From Parachlamydiales bacterium (GTDB lineage Bacteria; Chlamydiota; Chlamydiia; Chlamydiales; JABDDJ01): 64,000 nt of DNA. The stretch lies in contig JBAZCF010000002.1 in NCBI GenBank assembly GCA_041671045.1, positions 62,001-126,000 on the forward strand, read 5' to 3'. How positions within the stretch are numbered: position 1 is the first letter of the stretch; every line of letters starts with the position of its first letter. Both the position numbers and the translations under genes were made by a program. Positions 35,148-44,000 of this stretch are shown here, in pieces. The notes beneath the pieces were generated by a model. That model searched no databases and had not been told where the DNA came from. It saw only the letters and a program-made list of their open reading frames with translations.

Positions 35148-36068
35148 TTATAGAAATGCGTTCTTAAGAGCAGTTGTAGCAATATCAAGAGATTCTTTAG
35201 CTTGTGAAGAAGCACGTGCTCCATGACCGGCCAAATGTCCAATTCCTGTCTGACAATGAATAAAAGTAGGCACGCCTGATTCTTTTAGTCTTACAGCGAA
35301 GAGCTCGCCATCTAGCCTTAATTCATCCTTTTCAGCAAGTAACATTAATGTAGGGGGTAAATTACGTAAATCACTAGCATTAAGGGGTGAAACGTAAGCA
35401 TTATTAGCTTCTTCTGAATTTGACAAATACTGGTTAGCTTGCCATCTTAATATATCTAGGCAATCGTTTTGGCGATCAATTGTGCCATTACATCGCAAGT
35501 CTGGAGCCGGATTGATGAGCACTTGTAAATCAATTTTCGGTCCTTGCTGATCTCTTACCATTATGCAGAGAGCAGCCGCCATATTGCCTCCTGCGCTATC
35601 ACCCACAACAGCTAATTTTGAGGAATTGGCTGAGAATTCATTTGCATGACTAATTATCCAAGTTAAAGCATCTAAGCTTTGCTGTAGCTGCAGAGGAAAT
35701 TTTCCTTCGGGCGCATTCATATACCCTACTGAAACTACGACAGCTTCAACTTGTGAGCATAAATACCTTGCCAAATTGTCGTGAGTATCAAGATTACCTG
35801 CTACCCAAGCTCCCCCATGTATTAAAAGAACAATTGGAAGATCTTTCTTCTTATTGGGTAAATAAATACGCATTGGAGTAGATCTTGAATCATTTACTAT
35901 AATTCGATTTTCTATAGCCCAAACTGTAGGTATAGGTGCTTCGATATTCATAATTCCCTGATTGATTCTCTCGCGAACTTCCAATGGCGTCATGTCCCAC
36001 CAGGAAAGGGCAAAGGCGTCCTGCATGCAAAATACTCCTAAACAAATACTAAAAATGAGAAATCTCAT
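35148..36068 (-). CDS. Exported alpha/beta hydrolase, hormone-sensitive lipase type
   Basis: The 306-residue protein has a signal peptide (MRFLIFSICLGVFCMQDAFA) and the HSL/esterase landmarks: oxyanion motif LIHGGAWVAGN, nucleophile elbow VVGDSAGGN, catalytic Asp in LLAEKDELRLDGE and His in GIGHLAGHG. Members hydrolyse short or medium acyl esters. It is alone on the minus strand, divergent from the mobile mystery pair with a 278-base gap. Position outside the cytoplasm suggests action on host or surface lipids. Confidence 0.85.
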   Translation of the reverse strand: MRFLIFSICLGVFCMQDAFALSWWDMTPLEVRERINQGIMNIEAPIPTVWAIENRIIVNDSRSTPMRIYLPNKKKDLPIVLLIHGGAWVAGNLDTHDNLARYLCSQVEAVVVSVGYMNAPEGKFPLQLQQSLDALTWIISHANEFSANSSKLAVVGDSAGGNMAAALCIMVRDQQGPKIDLQVLINPAPDLRCNGTIDRQNDCLDILRWQANQYLSNSEEANNAYVSPLNASDLRNLPPTLMLLAEKDELRLDGELFAVRLKESGVPTFIHCQTGIGHLAGHGARASSQAKESLDIATTALKNAFL

Positions 36069-36152
36069 TATTTTCTTCCTACAGTTGAGCAGATATAGCG
36101 ATCATTATGGGTTAGATTACCAAACCCCGAAGAAGTAATCTATGAACCTAAA

Positions 36153-36212
36153 AAATACCCAGGAATTCCAATAAATAAATATTTCATTTTGAGGGTATTT
36201 ATTTATTGGAAT
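36153..36212. promoter_or_regulatory. Competing hairpins in the divergent region
   Basis: Arms 36165-36180 (ATTCCAATAAATAAAT) and 36197-36212 form a perfect 16-bp stem with a 16-base loop. A second pair, AAATACCC (36153-36160) and GGGTATTT (36193-36200), overlaps the first right arm, so the two structures exclude each other. The element lies in the 5' regions of both divergent genes. It might be an attenuator, an operator or a mobile-element end. Confidence 0.5.
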
Positions 36213-36249
36213 GCTTCAAATCAGCTCCTTATCTCGTAATATACAGCTT

Positions 36250-36292
36250 TTGTGATATATTTTACATGAATTTATATGCCAAATAGGCATAT
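36250..36292 (+). promoter_or_regulatory. Promoter and overlapping operator of the HTH-Fic pair
   Basis: TTGTGA (36250-36255) and TATATG (36273-36278) are 17 bases apart. An inverted repeat, ATATGCC-N5-GGCATAT (36274-36292), overlaps the -10 element. That geometry fits autorepression by the HTH protein encoded just downstream, as in toxin-antitoxin operons. The binding protein is inferred. Confidence 0.55.
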
Positions 36293-36346
36293 TTTATATT
36301 AAAATTTATGTCGTATACGCTATCATATAAAATATGAGGTAAACTT

Positions 36347-36814
36347 ATGAAATCCTATTCTGCTTCAGAAAAGCTTCTTATTGAAGAAATTATGCAAGCT
36401 GCTCAAAAAACAAAGGTTGCAGTTAGAGGTCTTACGATTGGAGCTCTTATTAAATCTATTCGTATACAGTTAGGGATGTCGCAGAAGGCATTGGCAAAGC
36501 GAGCTGGAGTTCCCCAGTCTACAATCTCCCGCATTGAACAAGGGGAAAGAGATGCCAATCTGTCAACATTGAACAAAATTTTAGGCGCAATTTCATGTGA
36601 TCTTGTGATTGTTCCTCTTCTACAAGATTCGGTAGGTGCTATTCGGCGTAAGCAAGCAAGAAAAATGGCTGAAAAGCAGGTACGCTACCTTAAAGGAACA
36701 ATGAATTTAGAAGACCAACAACCTGACTCAAGGTTTATTGCAGAACTAATAAAACAAGAAGAAGAAGGGCTTCTGCAAGGACCAAATTCTAAACTATGGG
36801 ATGAAAATGCCTGA
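36347..36814 (+). CDS. XRE-family HTH regulator, mobile mystery protein A-like
   Basis: The 155-residue protein contains an XRE helix-turn-helix: LIKSIRIQLGMSQKALAKRAGVPQSTISRIEQGERDANLSTLNKIL (about residues 28-72). With its partner downstream it matches the 'mobile mystery protein A' genes, which sit beside Fic-domain 'mobile mystery protein B' genes on mobile DNA. It would act as the antitoxin or repressor of the pair. Its 3' end overlaps the Fic gene by 14 bases, so translation is coupled. GAGGT lies before the ATG. Confidence 0.85.
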   Translation: MKSYSASEKLLIEEIMQAAQKTKVAVRGLTIGALIKSIRIQLGMSQKALAKRAGVPQSTISRIEQGERDANLSTLNKILGAISCDLVIVPLLQDSVGAIRRKQARKMAEKQVRYLKGTMNLEDQQPDSRFIAELIKQEEEGLLQGPNSKLWDENA

Positions 36815-37766
36815 ACGTTTTGAATTTCCAGTAGGAGCCACTTCAATAGGTGATTGCAGTGGGCTCATCCCTGTTTGGGTTCAGGATTTAAATGATCTCA
36901 ATAGAGTGGAAGCGGAAAATATCATGAATGCACAAAGAAAATATCTGCGAGGAGTAGTTGGCGATCCAAAAAGCTGGTTTCAAGTGAAGGAATTAAAAGC
37001 CATTCATCAAGTTATGTTTGGAGATGTATGGGAGTGGGCTGGAGTATACAGAAAATCTATAACATCCATAGGTATCAATCCCAGTTTGATACCTACACAG
37101 CTTGCAGAGCTTTGTCTAGAAGTTTCCTCCTGGTCGCAATATCCTGTTGAACTTACCATTTTGGAGATGGCTGCAAGGGTTCATCATCGCTTAGTTTTTA
37201 TTCATCCTTTTGAGAATGGTAATGGGCGCTTTTCGCGCTTAATCGCCGATCGTTTTCTTCTTGCTTTCAGATGTCAATATCCCATATGGCCAAGTCTTTT
37301 GAATCAAGAAGGTGTTGTACGCAAAGACTATATTAAAACACTTAAGAGCGCTGACAAAGGTGATTATGTGCCTTTAGTTGATTTTATGAAGATGCTAGGA
37401 GCGAGCGACCCGAATCTTAGCGAGCTGATTAAGAATAGCTTCTACCGAACATACATACAGGGAGAAAAGGGATATGCTATCGTGAAAGCCTTGTTAAGAA
37501 ATGGAAGCAATCCAAATGATGAAACTTTAAACGGGCATAGAGTTCTACAATTAGCTGTAAAAGCTGGTTTAAATGAGATCGTTAAGCTTTTAGTAACTTT
37601 TGGCGCTGATATTGACACCAAAGATAAGAGCGGTTTGACCCCTTTTCAAATGGCGGTCTTGCAAGAAAATATAACTCTTGCTGATTTCTTTTTGTCAAAG
37701 GGAGCAAAGAAACAACCACCTATAGGCGTAGGCTATGAGAAATATTACAAATTATACCGTGAGTAA
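36801..37766 (+). CDS. Fic-domain protein (mobile mystery protein B-like) with C-terminal ankyrin repeats
   Basis: The 321-residue protein has a Fic domain: GLIPVWVQDLNDLNRVEAENI at the start, the FGDVWEWAGVYR segment, and the complete catalytic motif HPFENGNGRFSR at residues 135-146. Fic enzymes usually transfer AMP or another nucleotide part to protein hydroxyls. Mobile mystery protein B normally ends soon after the Fic domain, near 200 residues. Here residues about 213-306 add ankyrin-type repeats (GHRVLQLAVKAGLNEIVKLLVTFGADIDTKDKSG, TPFQMAVLQENITLADFFLSKGA). This addition suggests a bound partner or host target. The two-gene layout also fits a toxin-antitoxin module. Confidence 0.87.
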   Translation: MKMPERFEFPVGATSIGDCSGLIPVWVQDLNDLNRVEAENIMNAQRKYLRGVVGDPKSWFQVKELKAIHQVMFGDVWEWAGVYRKSITSIGINPSLIPTQLAELCLEVSSWSQYPVELTILEMAARVHHRLVFIHPFENGNGRFSRLIADRFLLAFRCQYPIWPSLLNQEGVVRKDYIKTLKSADKGDYVPLVDFMKMLGASDPNLSELIKNSFYRTYIQGEKGYAIVKALLRNGSNPNDETLNGHRVLQLAVKAGLNEIVKLLVTFGADIDTKDKSGLTPFQMAVLQENITLADFFLSKGAKKQPPIGVGYEKYYKLYRE

Positions 37767-37932
37767 ACTCTATTTAAAAAAATATGAAAGATGTAAGCGA
37801 TATTCTTGCTAAGCGATTAAATATTTGTCTTATTAACAAATGAAAAATGTTACCCTTCGCAGCATAAAGGAGTATTATTATGAACCTTATGCGATGTTGG
37901 GGAGTTATCGTGTTTGAAGATTGAGTAAAACA

Positions 37933-37959
37933 AGGGACAATGATGAGTTCATTGTCCCT
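37933..37959 (-). terminator. Terminator of the tRNA transcript
   Basis: Arms 37933-37943 (AGGGACAATGA) and 37949-37959 form an 11-bp stem with a five-base loop. On the minus strand it is followed by TGTTTTACTC and lies 10 bases past tRNA-Lys. It also lies 166 bases after the Fic gene on plus. Confidence 0.7.
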
Positions 37960-37969
37960 AAGAAAAAAT

Positions 37970-38043
37970 TGGGTCTTGGCGGACTCGAACCGACGACCCC
38001 CTCATTAAAAGTGAGGTGCTCTAACCAACTGAGCTAAAGACCC
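37970..38043 (-). tRNA. tRNA-Lys (anticodon TTT)
   Basis: The minus strand folds as a standard cloverleaf: acceptor GGGTCTT/AAGACCC with discriminator A, D-arm GCTCAGTTGGTTAGAGC, anticodon stem CCTCA/TGAGG around loop CTTTTAA (anticodon TTT), T-arm with GGTTCGAGTCC. CCA is not encoded. It lies eight bases downstream of tRNA-Glu. Confidence 0.97.
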
Positions 38044-38051
38044 AATATGAA

Positions 38052-38126
38052 TGACCCCAAGGGGATTCGAACCCCTGTTATCGGAATGAAAATCCGGTGT
38101 CCTAGGCCGGGCTAGACGATGGGGCC
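38052..38126 (-). tRNA. tRNA-Glu (anticodon TTC)
   Basis: The acceptor stem pairs GGCCCCA with TGGGGTC plus discriminator A; the D-arm is TCGTCTAGCCCGGCCTAGGA, the anticodon stem CCGGA/TCCGG holds loop TTTTCAT (anticodon TTC), and the T-arm is AGGGGTTCGAATCCCCT. It is transcribed before tRNA-Lys. Glutamyl-tRNA also feeds haem synthesis in most bacteria. Confidence 0.97.
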
Positions 38127-38207
38127 ATATCTAGGGGACACTTGCTCTCGCAGTATCCCTCAGAAAGGATGGCTCAAATATACAGAGTGCTCTGATTTTT
38201 TCGCAAG

Positions 38208-38759
38208 CTATATCTTAGAAACTTCTTGTTCTTTAGAGTCACATAGCTCTTTAGCTACTTTAGAGTACTTATCTGTAAGAATTTGAACTTCTTTTTCCAG
38301 CTTATTTGCTGAATCTTCCGGCAGCTTTTTATCGTCTTTATCTTTACGGATGGCCTTATTTGCTGCTTGTCTTTCTCCACGGATAACAACAAGAGTTTGC
38401 TCTGTGTATTCGTGGCAAGTTTTGATCATTTTTTTACGCAGGTTGTCGTCCATCGGGGGGATATTGATGCGGATAATATGTCCGTCGATGTGCGGCATGT
38501 AGCCTAGGTTGCTTTCCTGAATAGCTTTTGCTATGGGTTGGGTGGATGTCTGGTCATAGGGAGAGATCAGCAGCTGGCGCGCTTCCGGTGCTGTAATCCC
38601 TGCGATATCATGGAGACGCATTTCAGCGCCGTAGATATTGACCTTAACGTTGGACACCATGACGGGGTTAGCGCGTCCGGTGCGGATGCTGTGCAGTTCG
38701 TTTCTAAGATGTTCGATAGCTGCTAGCATACGGGTTTCTGTTTGTTCTTTAATACCCAT
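38208..38759 (-). CDS. frr: Ribosome recycling factor
   Basis: The 183-residue protein is a complete RRF: ETRMLAAIEHLRNELHSIRTGRANP, SPYDQTSTQPIAKAIQESNLGYMPHIDG, and the C-terminal helix LPEDSANKLEKEVQILTDKY. It splits post-termination ribosomes with EF-G. AAGGAG stands five bases before the ATG and the gap from pyrH is nine bases, so pyrH-frr is an operon. Confidence 0.97.
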   Translation of the reverse strand: MGIKEQTETRMLAAIEHLRNELHSIRTGRANPVMVSNVKVNIYGAEMRLHDIAGITAPEARQLLISPYDQTSTQPIAKAIQESNLGYMPHIDGHIIRINIPPMDDNLRKKMIKTCHEYTEQTLVVIRGERQAANKAIRKDKDDKKLPEDSANKLEKEVQILTDKYSKVAKELCDSKEQEVSKI

Positions 38760-38768
38760 AAGTACTCC

Positions 38769-39500
38769 TTAATCTCCGGCGATACGTGTTCCTAAGGTGC
38801 TTTGAGCCATTTTTGAGAGGAACTGTCGATCGCGGAGCAATGCTTTGTTAAATACGTCGATAGGAATGCCGTTGTCGCGGCATAGTATAACAGCAGTAGC
38901 ATCCATGACCTGCAGTTTTTGCGCAAGGACTTCGGAGTAAGAAATTTGGCTGTATTTTTCAAGACCAGGGTGAGTGCGCGGATCGGCGGGATAGACACCG
39001 TCGACATTAGTGGCTTTCCATAAGACATGGGCACCAATTTCACAGGCGCGCAGGGCGGCGGCGGTATCGGTGGTGAAGAAGGGATTGCCTGTGCCGCCGG
39101 AAAATATAAGAAGTTTTCCTTCTTGAAGGAAATTTTGCGCTTTTCGTAGGTCGTAGGGGGTGATAGCTTTAGGGCATTCCAGAGCGCTCATTGCGATGGC
39201 GTCGCAGCCTATACTGCGGAGAGCTTCTTGGAGTGCGATGCCGTTGATCATCGTTGCGAGCATACCCATATAGTCTGCGGGGACGCGGGGGAGGCCCTTA
39301 CCGGTAATTTTAATACCGCGGAAGATGTTGCCGCCGCCAATGACGAGAGCGATTTGAAGGTTCTGTTTTTGAAGTTCTGCAAGGGAAAGGGCTAGAGTGT
39401 GGCAGGCGTCTTGTTGGATGCCGAAAGGTTCTGAACCCATAAGGGTTTCGCCGGATAATTTTAAAAGGATGCGTTGGGGGGGTGAAGAATTCATAAGCAT
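38769..39500 (-). CDS. pyrH: UMP kinase
   Basis: The 243-residue protein is PyrH of the amino-acid kinase family: RILLKLSGETLMG, GGGNIFRGIKITGKGLPRVPADYMGMLATMINGIAL, FSGGTGNPFFTTDTAAALRACEIGA and TNVDGVYPADPR. It makes UDP from UMP. ATG 39494 is a second possible start; neither has a Shine-Dalgarno sequence. In C. trachomatis it is followed by frr as here, but tsf and rpsB are replaced upstream by eno. Confidence 0.96.
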   Translation of the reverse strand: MLMNSSPPQRILLKLSGETLMGSEPFGIQQDACHTLALSLAELQKQNLQIALVIGGGNIFRGIKITGKGLPRVPADYMGMLATMINGIALQEALRSIGCDAIAMSALECPKAITPYDLRKAQNFLQEGKLLIFSGGTGNPFFTTDTAAALRACEIGAHVLWKATNVDGVYPADPRTHPGLEKYSQISYSEVLAQKLQVMDATAVILCRDNGIPIDVFNKALLRDRQFLSKMAQSTLGTRIAGD

Positions 39501-39571
39501 TGTTATAGCAGAAGAAAATATTTTGCAAAATGGTGCGCTTTATTCAAAGCGCACCTAAGAAAATAGCGAGT

Positions 39572-40918
39572 CTATTTGCAATGGCAGTTTGACCCGCAGC
39601 CGCCGGCGCTGTTGCCGGTGATGAAGGCGGGGTTGCTGTCGACGTATTTTGCTAGTTGGCCTAGCTCATTTTCGATTTCGAGGAGGCGGTTGTATTTTGC
39701 AATACGGTCAGTGCGGGAGAGAGATCCTGTTTTGATTTGTCCGGCGCGGGTAGCTACGGCGAGGTCGGCGATGAAGCAGTCTTCTGTTTCGCCGGAGCGG
39801 TGTGAAATAACCGTAGTATAACCGTGGATATGGGCGATGTAGATCGCTTCCAGGGTTTCGGTTAAGGTACCGATCTGATTCAGCTTAATAAGGATACTAT
39901 TGGCGCATTTTTCTGCGATGCCTTTGCCGAGGAATTTTAAGTTGGTGACGAAGATGTCGTCGCCGACGATTTGGATTTTCTTACCCATTTTTTCTGTTAG
40001 AAGTTTCCATCCTGCCCAATCGTGTTCGGAGAGGCCATCTTCGATACTGTCGATGGGGAATTTTTTGCAGAGGTCTTCGAGGTAGGCAATCTGTTCTGCT
40101 GCGGTGCGTTCTTGAAATTCCTGGCCTTGGGCTTTCTTTTTCTTTTCGATGTATTTGCCGCTGGTTTTGTCAAAAAACTCAGATGCAGCACAGTCAAGCG
40201 CTAAGGTGACATCGTTTCCGGGGCGGTAGCCGGCTTTCTCTATGGCTTGGATGATGGTTTCGAGCGCTGCTTCGTTCGAAGGGAGGTTAGGGGCGAAGCC
40301 GCCTTCATCGCCGACGGCGGTGACGTGCCCTTCGGCTTTAAGGAGTTGTTTTAGCGATTGGAAGATCTCTGCCCCCATACGCAGCGCTTCGCGGAAGCTG
40401 GATGCGCCGACGGGGCGTATCATGAATTCTTGGAAGTCTAGGCTATTGTCAGCGTGTGCACCGCCGTTGATGATGTTCATCATAGGGCAAGGAAGGAGGG
40501 AGGTGAACGTTCCGCCGATATAACGGTAGAGGGGTGTCTTGAGTGTATGGGCAGCTGTCCGTGCGATGGCTAGGGAAGCGCCGAGGATGGCGTTAGCACC
40601 TAGTCTTTCCTTGTTGGCGGTTCCATCGGTAGTGATCATGAGACGGTCCAGTTTCTCTTGATCGAGGACACATTCGCCGACGAGAAGTTGGGCGAGGGGG
40701 CCATTGACATGTGAAACGGCTTTAAGGACACCTTTGCCCCTGTAGCGGCCTGCGTCATTGTCGCGGAGCTCCAATGCTTCAAATTCTCCAGTAGAGGCGC
40801 CGGAGGGAACCGAGGCAGAACCTGAGACACCGCATTCGGTAGTTACGGTAACTTTGAGGGTAGGGAAGCCGCGGGAATCTAGAATTTCTATGGCTTTAAC
40901 GGATTTAATTTTGCTCAT
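39572..40918 (-). CDS. eno: Enolase with a short Cys-rich tail
   Basis: The 448-residue protein is a full enolase: SGASTGEFEALELRD, the MMNIINGGAHADN motif, VGDEGGFAPNL, metal ligands in DSIEDGL and GDDIFVTN, the catalytic Lys in ILIKLNQIGT and SHRSGETED. It interconverts 2-phosphoglycerate and phosphoenolpyruvate. It is about 15-20 residues longer than most bacterial enolases, with the extra at the C-terminus: GGCGSNCHCK, three Cys and one His in the last eight residues, which could bind metal. Confidence 0.97.
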   Translation of the reverse strand: MSKIKSVKAIEILDSRGFPTLKVTVTTECGVSGSASVPSGASTGEFEALELRDNDAGRYRGKGVLKAVSHVNGPLAQLLVGECVLDQEKLDRLMITTDGTANKERLGANAILGASLAIARTAAHTLKTPLYRYIGGTFTSLLPCPMMNIINGGAHADNSLDFQEFMIRPVGASSFREALRMGAEIFQSLKQLLKAEGHVTAVGDEGGFAPNLPSNEAALETIIQAIEKAGYRPGNDVTLALDCAASEFFDKTSGKYIEKKKKAQGQEFQERTAAEQIAYLEDLCKKFPIDSIEDGLSEHDWAGWKLLTEKMGKKIQIVGDDIFVTNLKFLGKGIAEKCANSILIKLNQIGTLTETLEAIYIAHIHGYTTVISHRSGETEDCFIADLAVATRAGQIKTGSLSRTDRIAKYNRLLEIENELGQLAKYVDSNPAFITGNSAGGCGSNCHCK

Positions 40919-41015
40919 GGGTGACTCTGGGGATATGCATTTGAAGACAGAAAATTTTCATGCCGTATAGGCAATGGCACTTTGTGCTAGAAGTTGCCAA
41001 AATCTAAGCATTATT

Positions 41016-44000
41016 TCAAGAAAATAGCCTTCTGACAGGGCGACTGATAAAGTTCCAAAGAGGTTGGGTATAGTAATTGCGCAGCCAGAAAATGGGAGTG
41101 AAAAGAGTGACGGTGGTGAATGCAGCGCTAATGAGTCCGGTGATGGTTCTATAGGGGAAGGCAAAGAAATTTTGTATGCCATCGCCCTTAGAGCGGAGTT
41201 TGCTGGGCAAATCAATGAAATCAAAAAAAGGTATGTCTTGGACTTTGCGTGCTACATCATAATGGATGCGCCAATTATCTAATTGAGCTTCGGACAAGTC
41301 TTTCCAACGGTCGTTTTTAAGTTTAAGAACGTCAGGTAGGTTATCATCCTTGATAAATTTAATTTGGTCTGCATTTAGTAGTTCTATTTGTTTAGGAGGA
41401 AGCTTTGGGATGACGGATGCCATGATATTCCGATCCGTAATGAGAGCGATTTGAGCGGGGGTAAGATACCCCAGGCCTACGTTGCTTAAGTAGCAGAAAA
41501 AATGTTGATCTTTAATAGAAAGTACTTGGGTTTCGTTAAGGCTAGTAAGCTGCCATTTGGCAAGATGTTGGATCTGTTCGTTTGCCACATGCGTTATTTG
41601 ATGTTGCGGTAACTTTTTCAATACATCAGCATCTTCCAATTGTTTGACTTGGTGTTCTGAAAGCTTGCCGTAGTCCTGAGGAGACATATGTGGAACGAAA
41701 TCTTTTGTTAAAGCTTGGATTGCTACAGTTTCATGAATGCGTTGAATAAGGCTTTTGTCAAGGGAGTTGAAAACAGTGAGGTTAGTGTGCACAATTTGTA
41801 GTTGTGCGTCAGAAATATGTTGATGACGACGTTCTATTGGAACTAGGTGCATTTTGTCTATAGGAAGGGCTTGTATAGATTCAGCGATTTCAAGGAAGGG
41901 GATCATGTCGTCCGTCACTATTCCTGCTTTCACTTGTGCAGGGGTAATCCACTTCCATTTTTCAGGGATTCTTTTCAGTTCTTTTTCCTGAGTGATCAAA
42001 GCTACTTGCGGTTGAGTGATGAATTTTATTTTCTGATCATTGAGCAATTCGAGGGTTTTTTCTAATTGTATTTCCTCAACTTGCTCGTCCAGAATATGCG
42101 TGAGCTGGATACTTGTTAGAGAGTCGAGTAAAGGAGGAATAAGCGCATGGAGGCGTTTTTCATCATTGCCGATCCAAGGAACTTGTTTGGGGTGTATCCA
42201 TTGCATTTGGTCTGGGTGGAGGTGGATAAACTGCTGAGGGGTGAGAGTGGCAATGAGCTCCGGTTTACGTAGCCAGCCGATCTGCTGTTCCTTAAGATAA
42301 TAGGTTTGAAGTTCTTTAAGATTTAGAATAGGGGAAGAAGATAGGTGGTTGACTTGATCCCTTTGGAGGAGTTCGATCTCTTCAGGTGTGTCAAGTTCTG
42401 CGATGGAGTCGGGATTAAGGCGTAGTCTTCCATTTCCGCCGGGTTTAAGGGCCGCAAGGTTGGGATGGAAGATGTCCGATTTAACAAATAATTCGTTTTG
42501 AAGGGGTGTATTCAGCACCTTCAGGGCGACAAATTTTTGTTTTGTATCAAAACAGGTGCAGGGCTTTTCGTGAGTGCATTCTGTGTTCAGCCATATGCTT
42601 GTGTCTTCTTCGTTGGCATCGAGGTATGCCATATTCCCATTAGAGGCGTTCACTTCAACAAGAGTTTGGCGAATGGCGGGATTGTTGGGCAGGGGACGGG
42701 GATTATCATAATAAGATTGTCCGTTGGAGTCGACAAGCCATACATTCTGATAGCTTGAGCTGTGGCGTAGAAGGTTGATAAATTGACCGGCTTCTTTTTT
42801 TGAAAGTTGAACAGAGACTATGCCTGTTCTGGTTTCAATGAAGAGTATTTGCTGAAATCTTTTAAAGGAGTTGTGGAAGATGGGCAAAATGCTGCTTTGA
42901 GTGTGTAGAAAGTTATCTGTGGCATAGTGAAGATTACCGAAAATATTTTTATAGGGACGTTCGTAGCTGAAACTTAAACGCGCTTTATCTCTATCTAAAG
43001 CATCATGCAGCGACATTACTCTAGCAGATTTCAGAGGGTCTTTTAGGAATGCTAAAATGTCTTCTCGGGTCCATTCAAATTCACCGGCAGGTTTCTCCTC
43101 TTTTGGGAAATTGTAGCGGTTGAGCTCTGTTTTGATTTCCTGATTAACCTCTACTGTACGTTCTGTGGTTACTGTACGGCTTGATTGCTGCACCACGGTA
43201 ACTTGTACGCCTAATCCCTTCATATCTTTTGCGGTTTTTTTCTCGGCTAAATGTTTAGATGCATTGATTTCTTCAATAAGTTCCTTTATTTGGGTTTCGA
43301 TTTTTTTTATGAGCCCTTGGGGAGTACCGGGAATCTTTTTTAATTTTGCTAGTTTATCATTGGCGTAACCTACCAAATCTTCTTTGGTATCGACAGTGTA
43401 TTCAAGGGAGCCGAAATCCTCACTGGGTTTATCTTGAACAGTTGTACGCAAAAATTCTTGATAGGGTTTGATTTCTCGTAAGTCGATATGTTCTCCACGT
43501 GCCCTAGGTCCTAATATAAAATGCTCCATGATGGTGCTTTCGAGGATGAAATCCGCTTTATATTGGAATGCCTCATCGATCCTTTTTCCTAGTTCAATGG
43601 CTTGATTCTTGATAAAGGTATTCATTTGCGCACGCAGGTTTTTTCCATTCTGATCCATTTTAGGCATGGAAGAAGTATTGAGGACGATTTCGATGTTTTG
43701 ATTTTTATTCAAAATTTGACGCAGCCTGAAAAGGGACTGAAAAAAGGTGCGTCGGAGCATCATATAGTCCACAGAGAGAATATTAATGGCATCATCGGGT
43801 TGTGGTACATCTGTGCCGGTGCAGCCTTTCTCATTGATAAGGAAAAAGCAGGCATTGATGTCGACATTGGCTTTCTGGAAGTCTTCCGGTTGCGTTCCAT
43901 CTAGGAAAGTCCTGACAGAGGTTCCGTCAGCCTTTTCTGAATACACACAGGGAATGGGAGTTCCGTTGCCGCCGGGATGATGGAGATAGAATATATGGTT

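Noticed and set aside
38183..38200. CAGAG/CTCTG pair followed by a T-run near the frr stop
   Set aside because: The stem is only four to five pairs with a tiny loop and the T-run is on the strand opposite to frr.
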